From: Verrucomicrobiaceae bacterium
Lineage (GTDB): Bacteria > Verrucomicrobiota > Verrucomicrobiia > Verrucomicrobiales > Akkermansiaceae
DNA length: 64,000 nucleotides
Direction of reading: 5' to 3'
NCBI GenBank assembly: GCA_027491155.1
Contig: JAIXWR010000035.1
Coordinates: 124,001 to 188,000 of the forward strand
Position 1 is the stretch's first letter, and each line of letters opens with the position of its first letter. Positions 24,183 to 32,586 of this stretch are shown here, one piece after another. The notes below the pieces were generated by a model. The model was given only the letters and a program-made list of their open reading frames with translations, was not told the origin of the DNA and searched no databases. The position numbers were made by a program, and so were the translations under genes.

Positions 24183-26324
24183 TCAAGCTTGAGCGCCTTC
24201 GGCCTCGGCGGCCTTGGCCTTCTCCTCGCGGAGCACGGCGCGGCGGCTCATCTTGACGCGGCCCTTCTCGTCCACGCCCAGGCACTTGGCGGTGATCATG
24301 TCGCCCTTCTTGACGACGTCCTCGACGTTCTCGGTCCGGCCTTCGGCCAGCTCGGAAACGTGGATCAGGCCGTCCTTGCCGGGAAGCACTTCCATGAAGG
24401 CGCCGAAGTTGGTGATGCTGACCACCTTGCCGGTGTAGATCTTGCCGACTTCGATCTCCTGGAACATCCGGTCGATGAGCGACTTCGCACGATCCAGACC
24501 TTCCTGCTTGGAAGCGTAGATGTGCACGGTGCCGTCGTCCTCGATGTTGATCTCCGCGCCGGACTCGGCCTGGATGCCCTTGATGTTCTTGCCGCCGGGC
24601 CCGATGAGCTCGCCAATGCGGTCGGCCGGGATCTTCACGGACACGATGCGCGGGGCATGCGGGCTGAGTTCCTGCGGACCGGACACGGCCTCGGTCATCT
24701 TCGCGATGATCGTGCTGCGGGCGGCCTTCGCCATGTGGATGGCTTCCTCGAGGATTCCCATCGGCAGGCCGGGCAGCTTCAGGTCGAGCTGGTAGCCGGT
24801 CACGCCGGCGTCGGTGCCGCAGAGCTTGAAGTCCATGTCACCGTAGAAGTCTTCGGAGCCGATGATGTCGAGCAACGCCTTGTGCGCCTTCAGCGTGCCG
24901 TCCTCGTTCCAATCGGTCACGAGACCGACCGAGATGCCGCCGACCGGAGCCTTGAGCGGGACACCGGCGCAGAGCAGCGACATGGTGCCGGCGCAGACCG
25001 TGGCCATCGAGGTGGAGCCGTTGGACTCCATGACTTCCGACGAGACGCGCATGGCGTAGGGGAAGTCCTCGACGTCCGGGATGACCGGGGCGATCGAGCG
25101 CTCGGCGAGGGCGCCGTGGCCGATCTCGCGGCGGTTGATGCCGCCCATGCGGCCGCACTCGCCCACCGAGAAGGGAGGGAAGTTGTAGTGGAGGATGAAG
25201 CGCTTGCTGTCCTCGCCACCGGCGTAGTTGTCGAAGAACTGCTTCTCGTCGGCCGGGGCCAGCGTGCAGATGCCCATCGCCTGCGTTTCACCGCGGGCGA
25301 AGATGGCGGAGCCGTGGACGCGGGGCAGACAGTTCGCTTCGGCGAACAGCGGGCGGAGGTCGCCGACCCGGCGACCGTCGGCACGCACGCCCTTGTCCAT
25401 GATGGCGATGCGGAAGGCCTTCTTCTGGATGTATTCGAAGACCTGCTCGACGTCGAAGTCGGTGGCTTCAGGATAGCGGGTCTTGATGGCGGTCTCGACC
25501 TCGTCGCGGAGGGCACCGACCTTCTTGCCGCGCTCGACTTTCGACGGGGCGTAGATGGCTTCCTCGATGCGGCTTCCGGCGATCTCGTAGCCGACTTCCA
25601 GGAGCTCTTCCTTGGCGACGGTCAGCGAGTATTCGCGCTTCGGCTTGCCGGCAAGGCGGACCAGTTCTTCCTGGGCTTCGACCAGCTTCTGCACCGCGCC
25701 CTGGGCGAAGTGGAGGGCCTTGATGAAGTCTTCCTCGGGGAGTTCATTGGCGGCGCCTTCGATCATGATGACGTCGGTCTTGTTGCCGACGTAGATCAGG
25801 TCGAGGTCGCTGCTTTCGCGCTCTTCGAAGGTCGGGTTGATGACGAATTCACCGTCCACGCGGCCGACGCGCACCGCGCCGATCGGGCCGGCGAAGGGGA
25901 TGTCGGAGATGGCGAGGGCGGCGGATGCGCCGTTCATCGAGAGGATGTCGGAATCGTTGATCTGGTCGGCGGCGAGGAGCAGCGCGATGATCTGGGTTTC
26001 GTAAAGGTAGCCCTTCGGGAAGAGCGGGCGCAGGGGCCGGTCGGTCATGCGGCAGGTCAGGATCTCCTTTTCGGTCGGACGTCCCTCGCGCTTGAAGTAG
26101 CCGCCCGGGAACTGGCCGGCGGCGGAGGCCTTCTCCTTGTATTCGACGGAGAGCGGGAACCAGGTCTGGCCGGATTTCACTCTCGTGGCGGAAACGGCGG
26201 TCACCAGGACCACGGTCTCGCCGCTGGTCACCATCACGGCGCCGTCGGCGAGTTTGGCGATCTTGCCCGTTTCGAAGGTGATGGGGTTCGAGCCGACCTG
26301 GCTCGTGACTTTGTGGATGTTCAT
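24183..26324 (-). CDS. pnp: Polyribonucleotide nucleotidyltransferase (PNPase)
   Basis: 3'-5' phosphorolytic exoribonuclease for mRNA decay and quality control. 713 aa: two RNase PH domains (the first with PGGYFKREGRPTEKEILTCR, the second with GRRVGDLRPL, ARGETQA and the GIRRREIGHG-type block), the linking helical domain, then KH (GPGGKNIKGIQ) and S1 (GKVVSITNFGAFMEVLPGKD) domains. The longer frame starts at 26360, but MNIHKVTSQVG at 26324 is the typical start. It follows rpsO by 188 bases on the same strand, the usual rpsO-pnp order. Confidence 0.97.
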   Translation of the reverse strand: MNIHKVTSQVGSNPITFETGKIAKLADGAVMVTSGETVVLVTAVSATRVKSGQTWFPLSVEYKEKASAAGQFPGGYFKREGRPTEKEILTCRMTDRPLRPLFPKGYLYETQIIALLLAADQINDSDILSMNGASAALAISDIPFAGPIGAVRVGRVDGEFVINPTFEERESSDLDLIYVGNKTDVIMIEGAANELPEEDFIKALHFAQGAVQKLVEAQEELVRLAGKPKREYSLTVAKEELLEVGYEIAGSRIEEAIYAPSKVERGKKVGALRDEVETAIKTRYPEATDFDVEQVFEYIQKKAFRIAIMDKGVRADGRRVGDLRPLFAEANCLPRVHGSAIFARGETQAMGICTLAPADEKQFFDNYAGGEDSKRFILHYNFPPFSVGECGRMGGINRREIGHGALAERSIAPVIPDVEDFPYAMRVSSEVMESNGSTSMATVCAGTMSLLCAGVPLKAPVGGISVGLVTDWNEDGTLKAHKALLDIIGSEDFYGDMDFKLCGTDAGVTGYQLDLKLPGLPMGILEEAIHMAKAARSTIIAKMTEAVSGPQELSPHAPRIVSVKIPADRIGELIGPGGKNIKGIQAESGAEINIEDDGTVHIYASKQEGLDRAKSLIDRMFQEIEVGKIYTGKVVSITNFGAFMEVLPGKDGLIHVSELAEGRTENVEDVVKKGDMITAKCLGVDEKGRVKMSRRAVLREEKAKAAEAEGAQA

Positions 26325-26470
26325 CGTGTCTGTCTTTTCAGTGGGTGCGCCCGGCGACATGCCGGAGGCGGTGTTAGGTTTCGGACAGGCCCCAAAGTGG
26401 AAGAAAGGGTTGTCAGGGCTGTCCGGCGGCGGACGGGAAAACGTTTCCCGGTGCCCGCCGTTTCAAGCAC

Positions 26471-26498
26471 GACGGCCACGGGGTGAACCGTGGCCGTC
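26471..26498 (-). terminator. Hairpin after rpsO, possible terminator or processing site
   Basis: A perfect 11-bp stem, GACGGCCACGG/CCGTGGCCGTC, lies 14 bases past the rpsO stop. There is no T run after it, so it may be an RNase processing or attenuating hairpin between rpsO and pnp rather than a full terminator. Confidence 0.55.
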
Positions 26499-26512
26499 GG
26501 GGAGAAAGGGGC

Positions 26513-26773
26513 TTACTTGCGGAGGTTGAGCCCTTGGAGGAGCTTCTGGTAGCGCTCCTCGGAGTTGGCTTTCACGTAGTCCAGCAATTTGCGGCGCTGC
26601 GCGACCAGCTTCAGGAGTCCGCGGCGGGACGAGGTGTCCTTCTTGTGGAGCTGGAGGTGGGCCGTCAGGTGGACGATCCGCCGGGTCATCAGGGCGACCT
26701 GGTAATCGGCGCTGCCGGTGTCGGTTTCGTGGATCTTGAAGTCCGCGAGGTTGATGGAGGTGCTTTCGCTCAT
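26513..26773 (-). CDS. rpsO: 30S ribosomal protein S15
   Basis: 86 aa, the standard length for S15, which binds the central domain of 16S rRNA. It shows the diagnostic order DTGSADYQVALMTRRI, HLTAHLQLHKKD, SRRGLLKLVAQRRKLLDYV. The frame runs far upstream with no stop because of high GC; the ATG at 26773 gives the correct S15 N-terminus. It precedes pnp. In enterobacteria S15 represses its own mRNA; no such structure could be judged here. Confidence 0.97.
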   Translation of the reverse strand: MSESTSINLADFKIHETDTGSADYQVALMTRRIVHLTAHLQLHKKDTSSRRGLLKLVAQRRKLLDYVKANSEERYQKLLQGLNLRK

Positions 26774-26973
26774 TTTCGTAGTCTTTTCAGTCCCGTCGAC
26801 TTGACCGGTCTGCCCTGGTTCGGGACCGCGGAAGAAAGCGGAAACGGCGGGGTTTGCAAGCACGGAATCCCCTGCCCCGCGCTTTGCCTGCTCCCGATCC
26901 CGCGAAATGCAGGGTTTCGCCGGAGCCGCCGGGGCCACGAACCGGATTTGCGAGCGATCCACCCATGGGCCCG

Positions 26974-27663
26974 TCACGACTCCCCATAGCCCTCGCTCAT
27001 CCGCTTCACCGCGGCATCGGAACCGTAAATCATGGCCACGTCGCCGGCGTTCAGCACCGCACTCTTGCCCGGCACCCCGGCGAATGTGCCGTCCTTGCGA
27101 TGGATGCCGAGCACCACGATGCCGAGATCCGACGGCCGCGAGGCCCCGAGCGGCTGACCGACGAAAGGATGGCCCTCGACCAGCTCCACCTCCGAGACGG
27201 AATAGCCGTCCTGCACGTGGAGCAGCACCTCGTAGTCGAGCGCCCGGATCAGCCCGGCGCGGGTCAGGAGGCGGCGCATCAGGGCGTCGAGCGGCCGTTT
27301 GACCCAGCCGACGTTCATCAGCAGGCCGAACCCCACGACCCCGGCGAGCAAGAGCGGAGCCATCAGCCAGAAATGGTGGTCCATCTGGTTCGACTGGAGC
27401 AAGGTCACCACCAGGGTCGCCAGAGCGGAGGTGAGCCCGATGTTGCCGGCAATGATCAGGTGCAGGATGATCCGCCGCCGGACCGGGTGCTCGACCACCA
27501 TCTCGGCCTCGCGGGTGGTGAAGCCGACCCCGAAGAATGCCGAGGCCGCCTGAAACTGCGAGGCGGAACGGGACATGCCGGTCAGGTTCAAGGCGTTGGC
27601 ACCGAGTTGTACCAGCAACAGCGAGACCACCACGATCAGCAGCAGGGCGACAAAAGGTACCAT
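26974..27663 (-). CDS. Membrane protein with TrkA-C (RCK C-terminal) domain
   Basis: 229 aa. Three hydrophobic helices in residues 1-115 (VALLLIVVVSLLLVQLGANA, then a helix around NIGLTSALATLVVTLL and WLMAPLLLAGVVGFGLLMNV) precede a TrkA-C-like domain (GHPFVGQPLGASRPSDLGI, followed by GDVAMIYGSDAAV). TrkA-C domains sense small ligands in potassium channels and cation transporters. SAFFGVGFTT recalls a pore-loop turn of Trk-type transporters but is not proof of a channel. It lies 3 bases after the acyltransferase stop, so the two are co-transcribed. Confidence 0.72.
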   Translation of the reverse strand: MVPFVALLLIVVVSLLLVQLGANALNLTGMSRSASQFQAASAFFGVGFTTREAEMVVEHPVRRRIILHLIIAGNIGLTSALATLVVTLLQSNQMDHHFWLMAPLLLAGVVGFGLLMNVGWVKRPLDALMRRLLTRAGLIRALDYEVLLHVQDGYSVSEVELVEGHPFVGQPLGASRPSDLGIVVLGIHRKDGTFAGVPGKSAVLNAGDVAMIYGSDAAVKRMSEGYGES

Positions 27664-27666
27664 GGG

Positions 27667-28866
27667 TCAGAGGCGGGCGAGGATTTCGGTCAAACGCTTC
27701 TCCAGCAAGGCGGTCAGGGGACCGGCGCCGCCTTTCGACGGGATTTCGCCGGAAGCCAGCATCTCGCTGACCGGCAAGGGATCCCCGGCGAACACCCGGG
27801 CAACCCGCGGGGCCGGATAGTTGGGGAAGCCCAGCAGGTCCTCCTCCAGCTTCATGATCGTCTCGGCACGGCGGTCCAGCGTCGCCTCGGCGAGCAGGTA
27901 GTCGCCGATGTAGCTGTGCGCCTGGAGCGCCGTGAAGACGCGGTCGAGGTCGTCGAGCAGCAAGGTCCGCTCGGCGGGCGACGGAGGATTCTCGAGATCG
28001 AGCAGGCGGCGGCGGATCCGGTAGCGCTGGGCCCGGACGCGTTCGGGTGCGGTCGCGGCTTTGGCATCGCGACCCTGGCGGGCTTCGGCGGCGGACAGCA
28101 GAGACTCGCACAAGGTGGCCAGCCGCTCCTGGAGCGGTCCGCGGCCCGCTTCGCCGAGGTGTTCCATTTCCTTCAGGCCGAGCAAGCCCGTGCCCAGCCT
28201 CAGGATCCGCTCGTCCAGAGGCATCGCCGGCCGGGGAGTCCAGCCGATCCGGTCCTCCAGCCGGGCCAGGCGGCCGCAGAAAGTCGGCTCGACCGCCGGA
28301 TCATGGCGGAAGCGGATGCCGACCGGAACGAGGAAGGCCTGCTTGCCGCCTTCCAGCCGGGCCGCCGCTTTCAGCAGGATCGAAGCCACGCCCTCGTGCA
28401 AGGGATCGAGTCGCTCGTGGTGATGATAGATCTCTCCCTCCGGGTAGATCACCAGCGGGTCGCAGGTCTTTTCCAGCAGCTGGATCGCCGTCTTGATCGC
28501 GGAAAGATCGGGACCGTCGCGATCCACCGAAAACACGCCCATCTTCTGGAGCGCCCAGGCCCCGGCCTTGCTGATCTCGAACACCTCGCGCGCGGCCATG
28601 AAATGCGGATGCATCCCGTGGCGGGCGATCGCTTCGATCATCACGTGCGGGTCCGAATGGTCGGCGTGGTTGGGCGCCAGCAGCACGGCATGACCTGCCC
28701 GGCAAAGCTCCCGCACCTTTTGAAAGCCGTCGACCTCAAGCCGCGCGACGCGGTACTTGCGATCGATGAACAAGGCCCGGTTCGCCAAGCAACCGAGCGG
28801 CCGGAACCATGCCGCCGGCCGCGGAGGCCGAAAGGTGTAGGGAAGGTCGTTTCGGAGGCGTCGCAT
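27667..28866 (-). CDS. 1-acyl-glycerol-3-phosphate acyltransferase-like (PlsC) protein
   Basis: 399 aa, PlsC superfamily. The acyltransferase motifs appear in order: NHADHSDP (HX4D catalytic pair), FSVDRDG, and YPEGEIYHHHE (motif III, with Glu). The C-terminal ~190 residues are a helical, charged extension not found in minimal PlsC. Likely transfers acyl chains to a lysophospholipid or related acceptor at the membrane. The open frame extends upstream to 28908 by reading through a heptad repeat (MALGTSSLELHPPV); MRRLRNDLPYTF at 28866 is the better start. It forms an operon with the TrkA-C gene. Confidence 0.8.
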   Translation of the reverse strand: MRRLRNDLPYTFRPPRPAAWFRPLGCLANRALFIDRKYRVARLEVDGFQKVRELCRAGHAVLLAPNHADHSDPHVMIEAIARHGMHPHFMAAREVFEISKAGAWALQKMGVFSVDRDGPDLSAIKTAIQLLEKTCDPLVIYPEGEIYHHHERLDPLHEGVASILLKAAARLEGGKQAFLVPVGIRFRHDPAVEPTFCGRLARLEDRIGWTPRPAMPLDERILRLGTGLLGLKEMEHLGEAGRGPLQERLATLCESLLSAAEARQGRDAKAATAPERVRAQRYRIRRRLLDLENPPSPAERTLLLDDLDRVFTALQAHSYIGDYLLAEATLDRRAETIMKLEEDLLGFPNYPAPRVARVFAGDPLPVSEMLASGEIPSKGGAGPLTALLEKRLTEILARL

Positions 28867-28880
28867 GACCGGAGGATGAA

Positions 28881-28908
28881 GTTCCAAGGAGGAAGTTCCA
28901 AGTGCCAA
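28881..28908. repeat. Heptad tandem repeat (GTTCCAA-type) upstream of the acyltransferase gene
   Basis: GTTCCAA, GGAGGAA, GTTCCAA, GTGCCAA: four 7-base units, 15 bases upstream of the reverse-strand start. Same family as the double array at 34231-34297. Confidence 0.6.
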
Positions 28909-28913
28909 AGGGC

Positions 28914-29052
28914 GGAGCCCACCGGGTGCGCGGAGCCTCCGGCCCGCAGAGTGGCCCCCAAGCAGCCGCTGGTTGTTTCGGCCCGCATCGCCGAAGCGTG
29001 AACCCTCCCGTGCTTCTGCGGGGCGGAGCCTCCGCGCACCCGGTGGGCCTCC
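28914..29052. repeat. Large inverted repeat, BIME-like, with GGAG heads
   Basis: The left arm 28914-28949 and the reverse complement of 29016-29052 both read GGAG(G)CCCACCGGGTGCG, followed by CGGAG-CTCCG and CCCGCAG, with a few differences over ~36 bp. The 66-base centre has no gene. It lies between smpB and the acyltransferase gene. Confidence 0.65.
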
Positions 29053-29081
29053 AGCCCGCGCGCCCGCGCCATCCGCGACAC

Positions 29082-29540
29082 CTACTGCCGGTTGAACCTC
29101 GCCACCTCGCGCTGGGCTTCCCGCAGCTCGACCTTTTCCTTCAGGCTATGCCGCAGGTCGGAGTGGGTCTTGCCCTTGCCGACGCCCAGCTCGACCTTCA
29201 CCCGGCCGTTCTTCCAATACATCCGCAGGCAAGGCAGCGACGCCCCCTTGACCGAGGTCGCCTGGTCCAGTTTGAGAATCTCCTTCTTGTGGACCAGCAG
29301 CCGCCGCGGGCGCTTCAACTCGTGCTGGAAGAACTTGCCCGCCGTTTCCCACGGCTGGATGTCGCAGCCGTAGAGGAAAAGCTGGCCTCTCTCGACCCGC
29401 GCGAACGCGTCGGAAATGTTCACTTTTCCCGCCCGGATCGATTTGACCTCGGTGCCCTTCAATTCCATCCCGGCCTCGTAGGTTTCCGAGATGTTGAAAT
29501 CGCGGCGGGCCTTCCGGTTGTTGGAAATTTCCGCACTCAT
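29082..29540 (-). CDS. smpB: SsrA-binding protein SmpB
   Basis: 152 aa. Binds tmRNA for rescue of stalled ribosomes. Family landmarks are NRKARRDFNISETYEAGM, LKGTEVKSIRAGKVNISDAF, RPRRLLVHKKEI and the basic C-terminal tail KVELREAQREVARFNR. Length and start are standard. It lies 35 bases downstream of rpoZ on the same strand and is probably co-transcribed. The tmRNA gene itself is not in the window. Confidence 0.96.
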   Translation of the reverse strand: MSAEISNNRKARRDFNISETYEAGMELKGTEVKSIRAGKVNISDAFARVERGQLFLYGCDIQPWETAGKFFQHELKRPRRLLVHKKEILKLDQATSVKGASLPCLRMYWKNGRVKVELGVGKGKTHSDLRHSLKEKVELREAQREVARFNRQ

Positions 29541-29575
29541 GGGTTGTCACGCCACCATCGGGCGCGGCGGGCCGC

Positions 29576-29788
29576 TCAAGGCGACTCCGTGGCACCGCCG
29601 GGGACCAGACGGATCTTGCCCTCGATGATTTCGGTCAGGGCGATGTCCGCGGCACCCATGCTCGGGCGGGTCGGGATCAACGGCGAACGGCCGCTGTTCA
29701 ACTGGCGGACCCGCTTGGAGACCATGTTGATCAGCACCAGCGGATCGCTGACAATCTCGGACGCCTTCTCGACAAGATCACTTTTCAT
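29576..29788 (-). CDS. rpoZ: DNA-directed RNA polymerase omega subunit
   Basis: 70 aa. The segment PLVLINMVSKRVRQLNSGRS is the omega helix pair that clamps the beta' subunit, and AADIALTEIIEGKI is the conserved second half. The longer frame to 29854 adds residues with no family counterpart, so the ATG at 29788 (MKSDLVEKASEIV) is used. First gene of an apparent rpoZ-smpB unit. Confidence 0.88.
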   Translation of the reverse strand: MKSDLVEKASEIVSDPLVLINMVSKRVRQLNSGRSPLIPTRPSMGAADIALTEIIEGKIRLVPGGATESP

Positions 29789-29953
29789 GGGTGTACCTGG
29801 AAACCGGGAATGGGGCTTCGGCTGCTCGATGGGAACGATGTTATCGGGAGACATGCCGTGCCTGGAATTCCGCGACGACCTGCATCGGCCGGAGGGCGGG
29901 AAAGATCAAATCACCCCCGGAATGACAAGGGCAAAAACCGAATCCTGCCAAAA

Positions 29954-30343
29954 TCACATCAGATTGATGCCGAAGCGGCGCAGAACCACCACCGTGAGCC
30001 AGAAAAACCCGGTGGTGAGGAGGCAGTTCACCCCCAGCGCCAGCCAGAAGCCCCAGCCGTGCCGCAGCATCCACGGCAGGATCAGGAACATCGGCAGCGT
30101 CGGCAGCACGAACCAGAAGGTCCCCTCGGCATGGTTGGCGATCTTTTCCACCGGCTGCTTCTCCGCCTGCATCCAGAACATCGCCACCAGCGAGGTGAAG
30201 GGCAGCGCGATCAGCAGCGCCGAAAGCCGGTCGCTGAAGAGCTGCACCTTGGTCACCATCAGGATGATGAATGCGGTGAGGAGGAGCTTCACCACGTCGT
30301 AGCCGGTGAGTTTGAAGAGCTTGTCCCAGGGAATCTTGTCCAT
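29954..30343 (-). CDS. DUF3147-like integral membrane protein
   Basis: 129 aa with four hydrophobic helices. TKVQLFSDRLSALLIALPFT and EKIANHAEGTFWFVLPTLP match my recollection of the DUF3147 family of small inner-membrane proteins with no known role. The start ATG at 30343 gives MDKIPWDKLFKLTGYD; the frame stays open upstream only because of GC bias. It is divergent from the lipoprotein gene at 30387, with 43 bases between starts. Confidence 0.72.
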   Translation of the reverse strand: MDKIPWDKLFKLTGYDVVKLLLTAFIILMVTKVQLFSDRLSALLIALPFTSLVAMFWMQAEKQPVEKIANHAEGTFWFVLPTLPMFLILPWMLRHGWGFWLALGVNCLLTTGFFWLTVVVLRRFGINLM

Positions 30344-30386
30344 GTCCTGCTTGCGGTTGCGCCGAAAGTCGTGGAAATACGCCGCC

Positions 30387-31205
30387 GTGCAATCCTTCCG
30401 TTTCATCGTCCTTGCCAGCCTGGCCCTCGCCGCCTGCGGCCCGTCGCCCCTCACCGGCCAGGCCGCGGCCACCCCGCCGGCCAGCTCGCTCACCGCCGCC
30501 CAGAAGGCCGCCATCGGCAAAAAGATCTGGCAGAACGAGTGCGGCGGCACCGTCGACGGCCTGACCACCTGGAACGCCGGCGAGGAATTCCCGTCGATGG
30601 GGATCGGCCACTTCATCTGGTACCCCGCCGGCTTCAACGGCCGCTTCGAGGAAAGCTGGCCGCAATTCGTCGCCTTCGCCCGCCAGCAAGGCGCCCAGCC
30701 GCCGGCCGTCGCCCTCGAACGCCACTCGCCCTGGACCACCAAGGCCGCCTTCCAGCAGGATTTCCGCGGCCCCCGCCTCACCGCCCTTCGGCAGTGGCTG
30801 GCGGCCAACGTGCCGCTGCAGACCGATTTCATCATCGCCCGCTCCCGCGCCGCCCTGCCGAAGGTCCTCGCCGCCGCCCCGGCCTCCGACCGCGCCCGGC
30901 TGCAAAGCAACTACAACAAGGTCGCCTCCACCCCGAACGGCACCTACGCGCTGATCGACTACGTGAACTTCAAGGGCGACGGCACCCAGCCGTCCGAGCG
31001 CTACCAGGGCAAGGGCTGGGGACTGCTCCAGGTGCTCGGCAGCATGAAAGACGTCCCCGCCGGCCAGCCCGCCGCCGCCGAGTTCGCCGCCAGCGCCAAA
31101 CGCATGCTCTCCCGCCGCATCGAGAACGCCCCCGCCGACCGCGGCGAAGCCCGCTGGCGCGAAGGCTGGCACAACCGGTGCAACACCTACGCGCGGCCGC
31201 TTTGA
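30387..31205 (+). CDS. Conserved lipoprotein, possibly lysozyme-like
   Basis: 272 aa. The lipoprotein signal ends in LAAC (Cys about residue 17). The mature domain opens with KIWQNECGGTVDGLTTWNAG and continues SMGIGHFIWYP. A Glu followed by a Gly-rich turn and then GIGHFIWYP recalls muramidase active-site regions, but this is an impression, not an assigned family. Further on, the segment GTYALIDYVNFKGDG and QGKGWGLLQVL are well ordered and likely structural. The GTG at 30387 is chosen because it gives a proper lipoprotein N-terminus. A BIME separates it from pqiA. Confidence 0.65.
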   Translation: MQSFRFIVLASLALAACGPSPLTGQAAATPPASSLTAAQKAAIGKKIWQNECGGTVDGLTTWNAGEEFPSMGIGHFIWYPAGFNGRFEESWPQFVAFARQQGAQPPAVALERHSPWTTKAAFQQDFRGPRLTALRQWLAANVPLQTDFIIARSRAALPKVLAAAPASDRARLQSNYNKVASTPNGTYALIDYVNFKGDGTQPSERYQGKGWGLLQVLGSMKDVPAGQPAAAEFAASAKRMLSRRIENAPADRGEARWREGWHNRCNTYARPL

Positions 31206-31218
31206 GCCAACCGCGTGA

Positions 31219-31292
31219 GGAGCGCAGGCTTCAGCCGGCATGACTTTTCGCCCCCCTCTCTTCTCTCCCTCGCCGGCTGAAACCGGCGCTCC
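31219..31292. repeat. BIME-like inverted pair of GGAG REP elements
   Basis: GGAG at 31219-31222 is followed by CGCAGGCTTCAGCCGGC. The inverted copy is GCCGGCTGAAACCGGCG, with its CTCC at 31289-31292. The elements share the GGCTT-AGCC core with the copy inside polA. They lie between the lipoprotein gene and pqiA. Confidence 0.7.
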
Positions 31293-31300
31293 GCCCAACC

Positions 31301-31960
31301 ATGAAACGCCACCTGCCCGGACTCTCCTGGCCGCGTCTTGACGACGCACCGATCCAGGTGGCGTGCCACTTCTGCGACGCCCTCCAGGAAGCGCCGCGCC
31401 TGCCGGAGGGCGATGCCGCCCACTGCTGCCGCTGCGGCGAGATGCTCTATCAGAATCGCCCGCGCTCGCTCGCCCGCGCCACCGGCTTCTCCTCCGCCGC
31501 GCTGATCTTCATGCTGCTGGTCCACCTCTTCCCCAGCCTGACCGTCACCGCCGGCAGCGTCCGCCGCGAACTCACCATCCTGGAAGCCGCCGCCGCGATG
31601 TGGCGCGACGGGAATCCCGCCATCGCCCTCGGCACGGTCTTCTTCACCATGGTCGCGCCCTTCGTGCTGGTCGGCGGGCTCCTCTACGTCGCCGCCCCGC
31701 TGCGCTTCGGCATCGCCCTGCCCGGTGCCAAGGCCGTCACCCGCTGGTTCCAGTTGTGCGAACCCTGGAGCATGTTGGAAGTGTTTCTCTTCGGCATCCT
31801 TGTCGCGCTCTTGAAACTCGGTGCCGTCGGCGACATCCACCTCGGCACCGGCCTTTGGGCGATGGCCGGGCTGGTGATCTGCACGGCGGCCGCCATCGCC
31901 GGCATCGACCGCCTCGAACTCTGGGACCGCCTCGAGATCGCCCTCGGGGAACACGACTGA
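31301..31960 (+). CDS. pqiA: Paraquat-inducible protein A-like membrane protein, first copy
   Basis: 219 aa. A zinc-ribbon-like start (CHFCDALQ, then CCRCGEML) is followed by four membrane helices, the PqiA arrangement. Enterobacterial PqiA has two such halves in one protein; here they are two genes overlapping by one base (TGATG). PqiA partners the MCE protein PqiB in moving lipids between inner and outer membranes. First gene of a four-gene operon ending in a PqiC-like lipoprotein. Confidence 0.85.
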   Translation: MKRHLPGLSWPRLDDAPIQVACHFCDALQEAPRLPEGDAAHCCRCGEMLYQNRPRSLARATGFSSAALIFMLLVHLFPSLTVTAGSVRRELTILEAAAAMWRDGNPAIALGTVFFTMVAPFVLVGGLLYVAAPLRFGIALPGAKAVTRWFQLCEPWSMLEVFLFGILVALLKLGAVGDIHLGTGLWAMAGLVICTAAAIAGIDRLELWDRLEIALGEHD

Positions 31961-32586
31961 TGGACATCCGCAGCGCCGCCGAACAAGGGCTCGCCTCCTG
32001 CCACCTGTGCGGGAAGGTCAGCCCGGTCGCGCTCGGCCATTGCCCGCGCTGCCACAGCCCGCTCCACCTGCGGAAACCCCACAGCCTCGAACGCACCTGG
32101 GCCTTCCTCGCCGCCTCCATCGCCCTCTATTTCCCCGCCAACCTGATGCCCATCATGGCGGTGGGCGGCGTCGGCGGCACCTCCTACGACACCATCATGT
32201 CGGGCGTCCTGAACTTCTGGAAAAAGGGCGACCACCTGGTGGCCGTCATCATCTTCGCCGCCAGCATCCTGATCCCCATCCTCAAGATGCTGGCCCTCGC
32301 CTGGCTCTGCCTCGCCGCCTCCGGCAAGGCCCGCACCTCGCCGAAAAACCTCACCCGCCTCTACCACATCACCGAACTCGTCGGCCGCTGGTCGATGATC
32401 GATGTCTTCGTCGTCGCCATCCTCGTCGCCCTGGTCCAGGTCGGAGCCATCACGACCGTCCTTTCCGGCCCGGCCATCGTTTCCTTTGCAGCCGTGGTCA
32501 TTCTGACCATGTTCGCCGCCATGAGCTTCGACCCCCGCCTGCTGTGGGACCGCCACGTCGGAGCCGAGATCCCCGATTCCCCATGA
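31960..32586 (+). CDS. pqiA: Paraquat-inducible protein A-like membrane protein, second copy
   Basis: 208 aa. The zinc ribbon CHLCGKV...CPRCHSPL is followed by the conserved LERTWAFLAASIALYFPANL, in which the FPAN turn is a PqiA hallmark, and by three further helices including LVGRWSMIDVFVVAILVAL. Together with the preceding gene it equals a split PqiA. The stop overlaps the pqiB start by 4 bases (ATGA). Confidence 0.88.
   Translation: MDIRSAAEQGLASCHLCGKVSPVALGHCPRCHSPLHLRKPHSLERTWAFLAASIALYFPANLMPIMAVGGVGGTSYDTIMSGVLNFWKKGDHLVAVIIFAASILIPILKMLALAWLCLAASGKARTSPKNLTRLYHITELVGRWSMIDVFVVAILVALVQVGAITTVLSGPAIVSFAAVVILTMFAAMSFDPRLLWDRHVGAEIPDSP

Noticed and set aside
24189-26486. 765-aa forward-strand open frame opposite pnp
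   Set aside because: It overlaps the full length of a certain pnp gene and has low-complexity composition with no domain.
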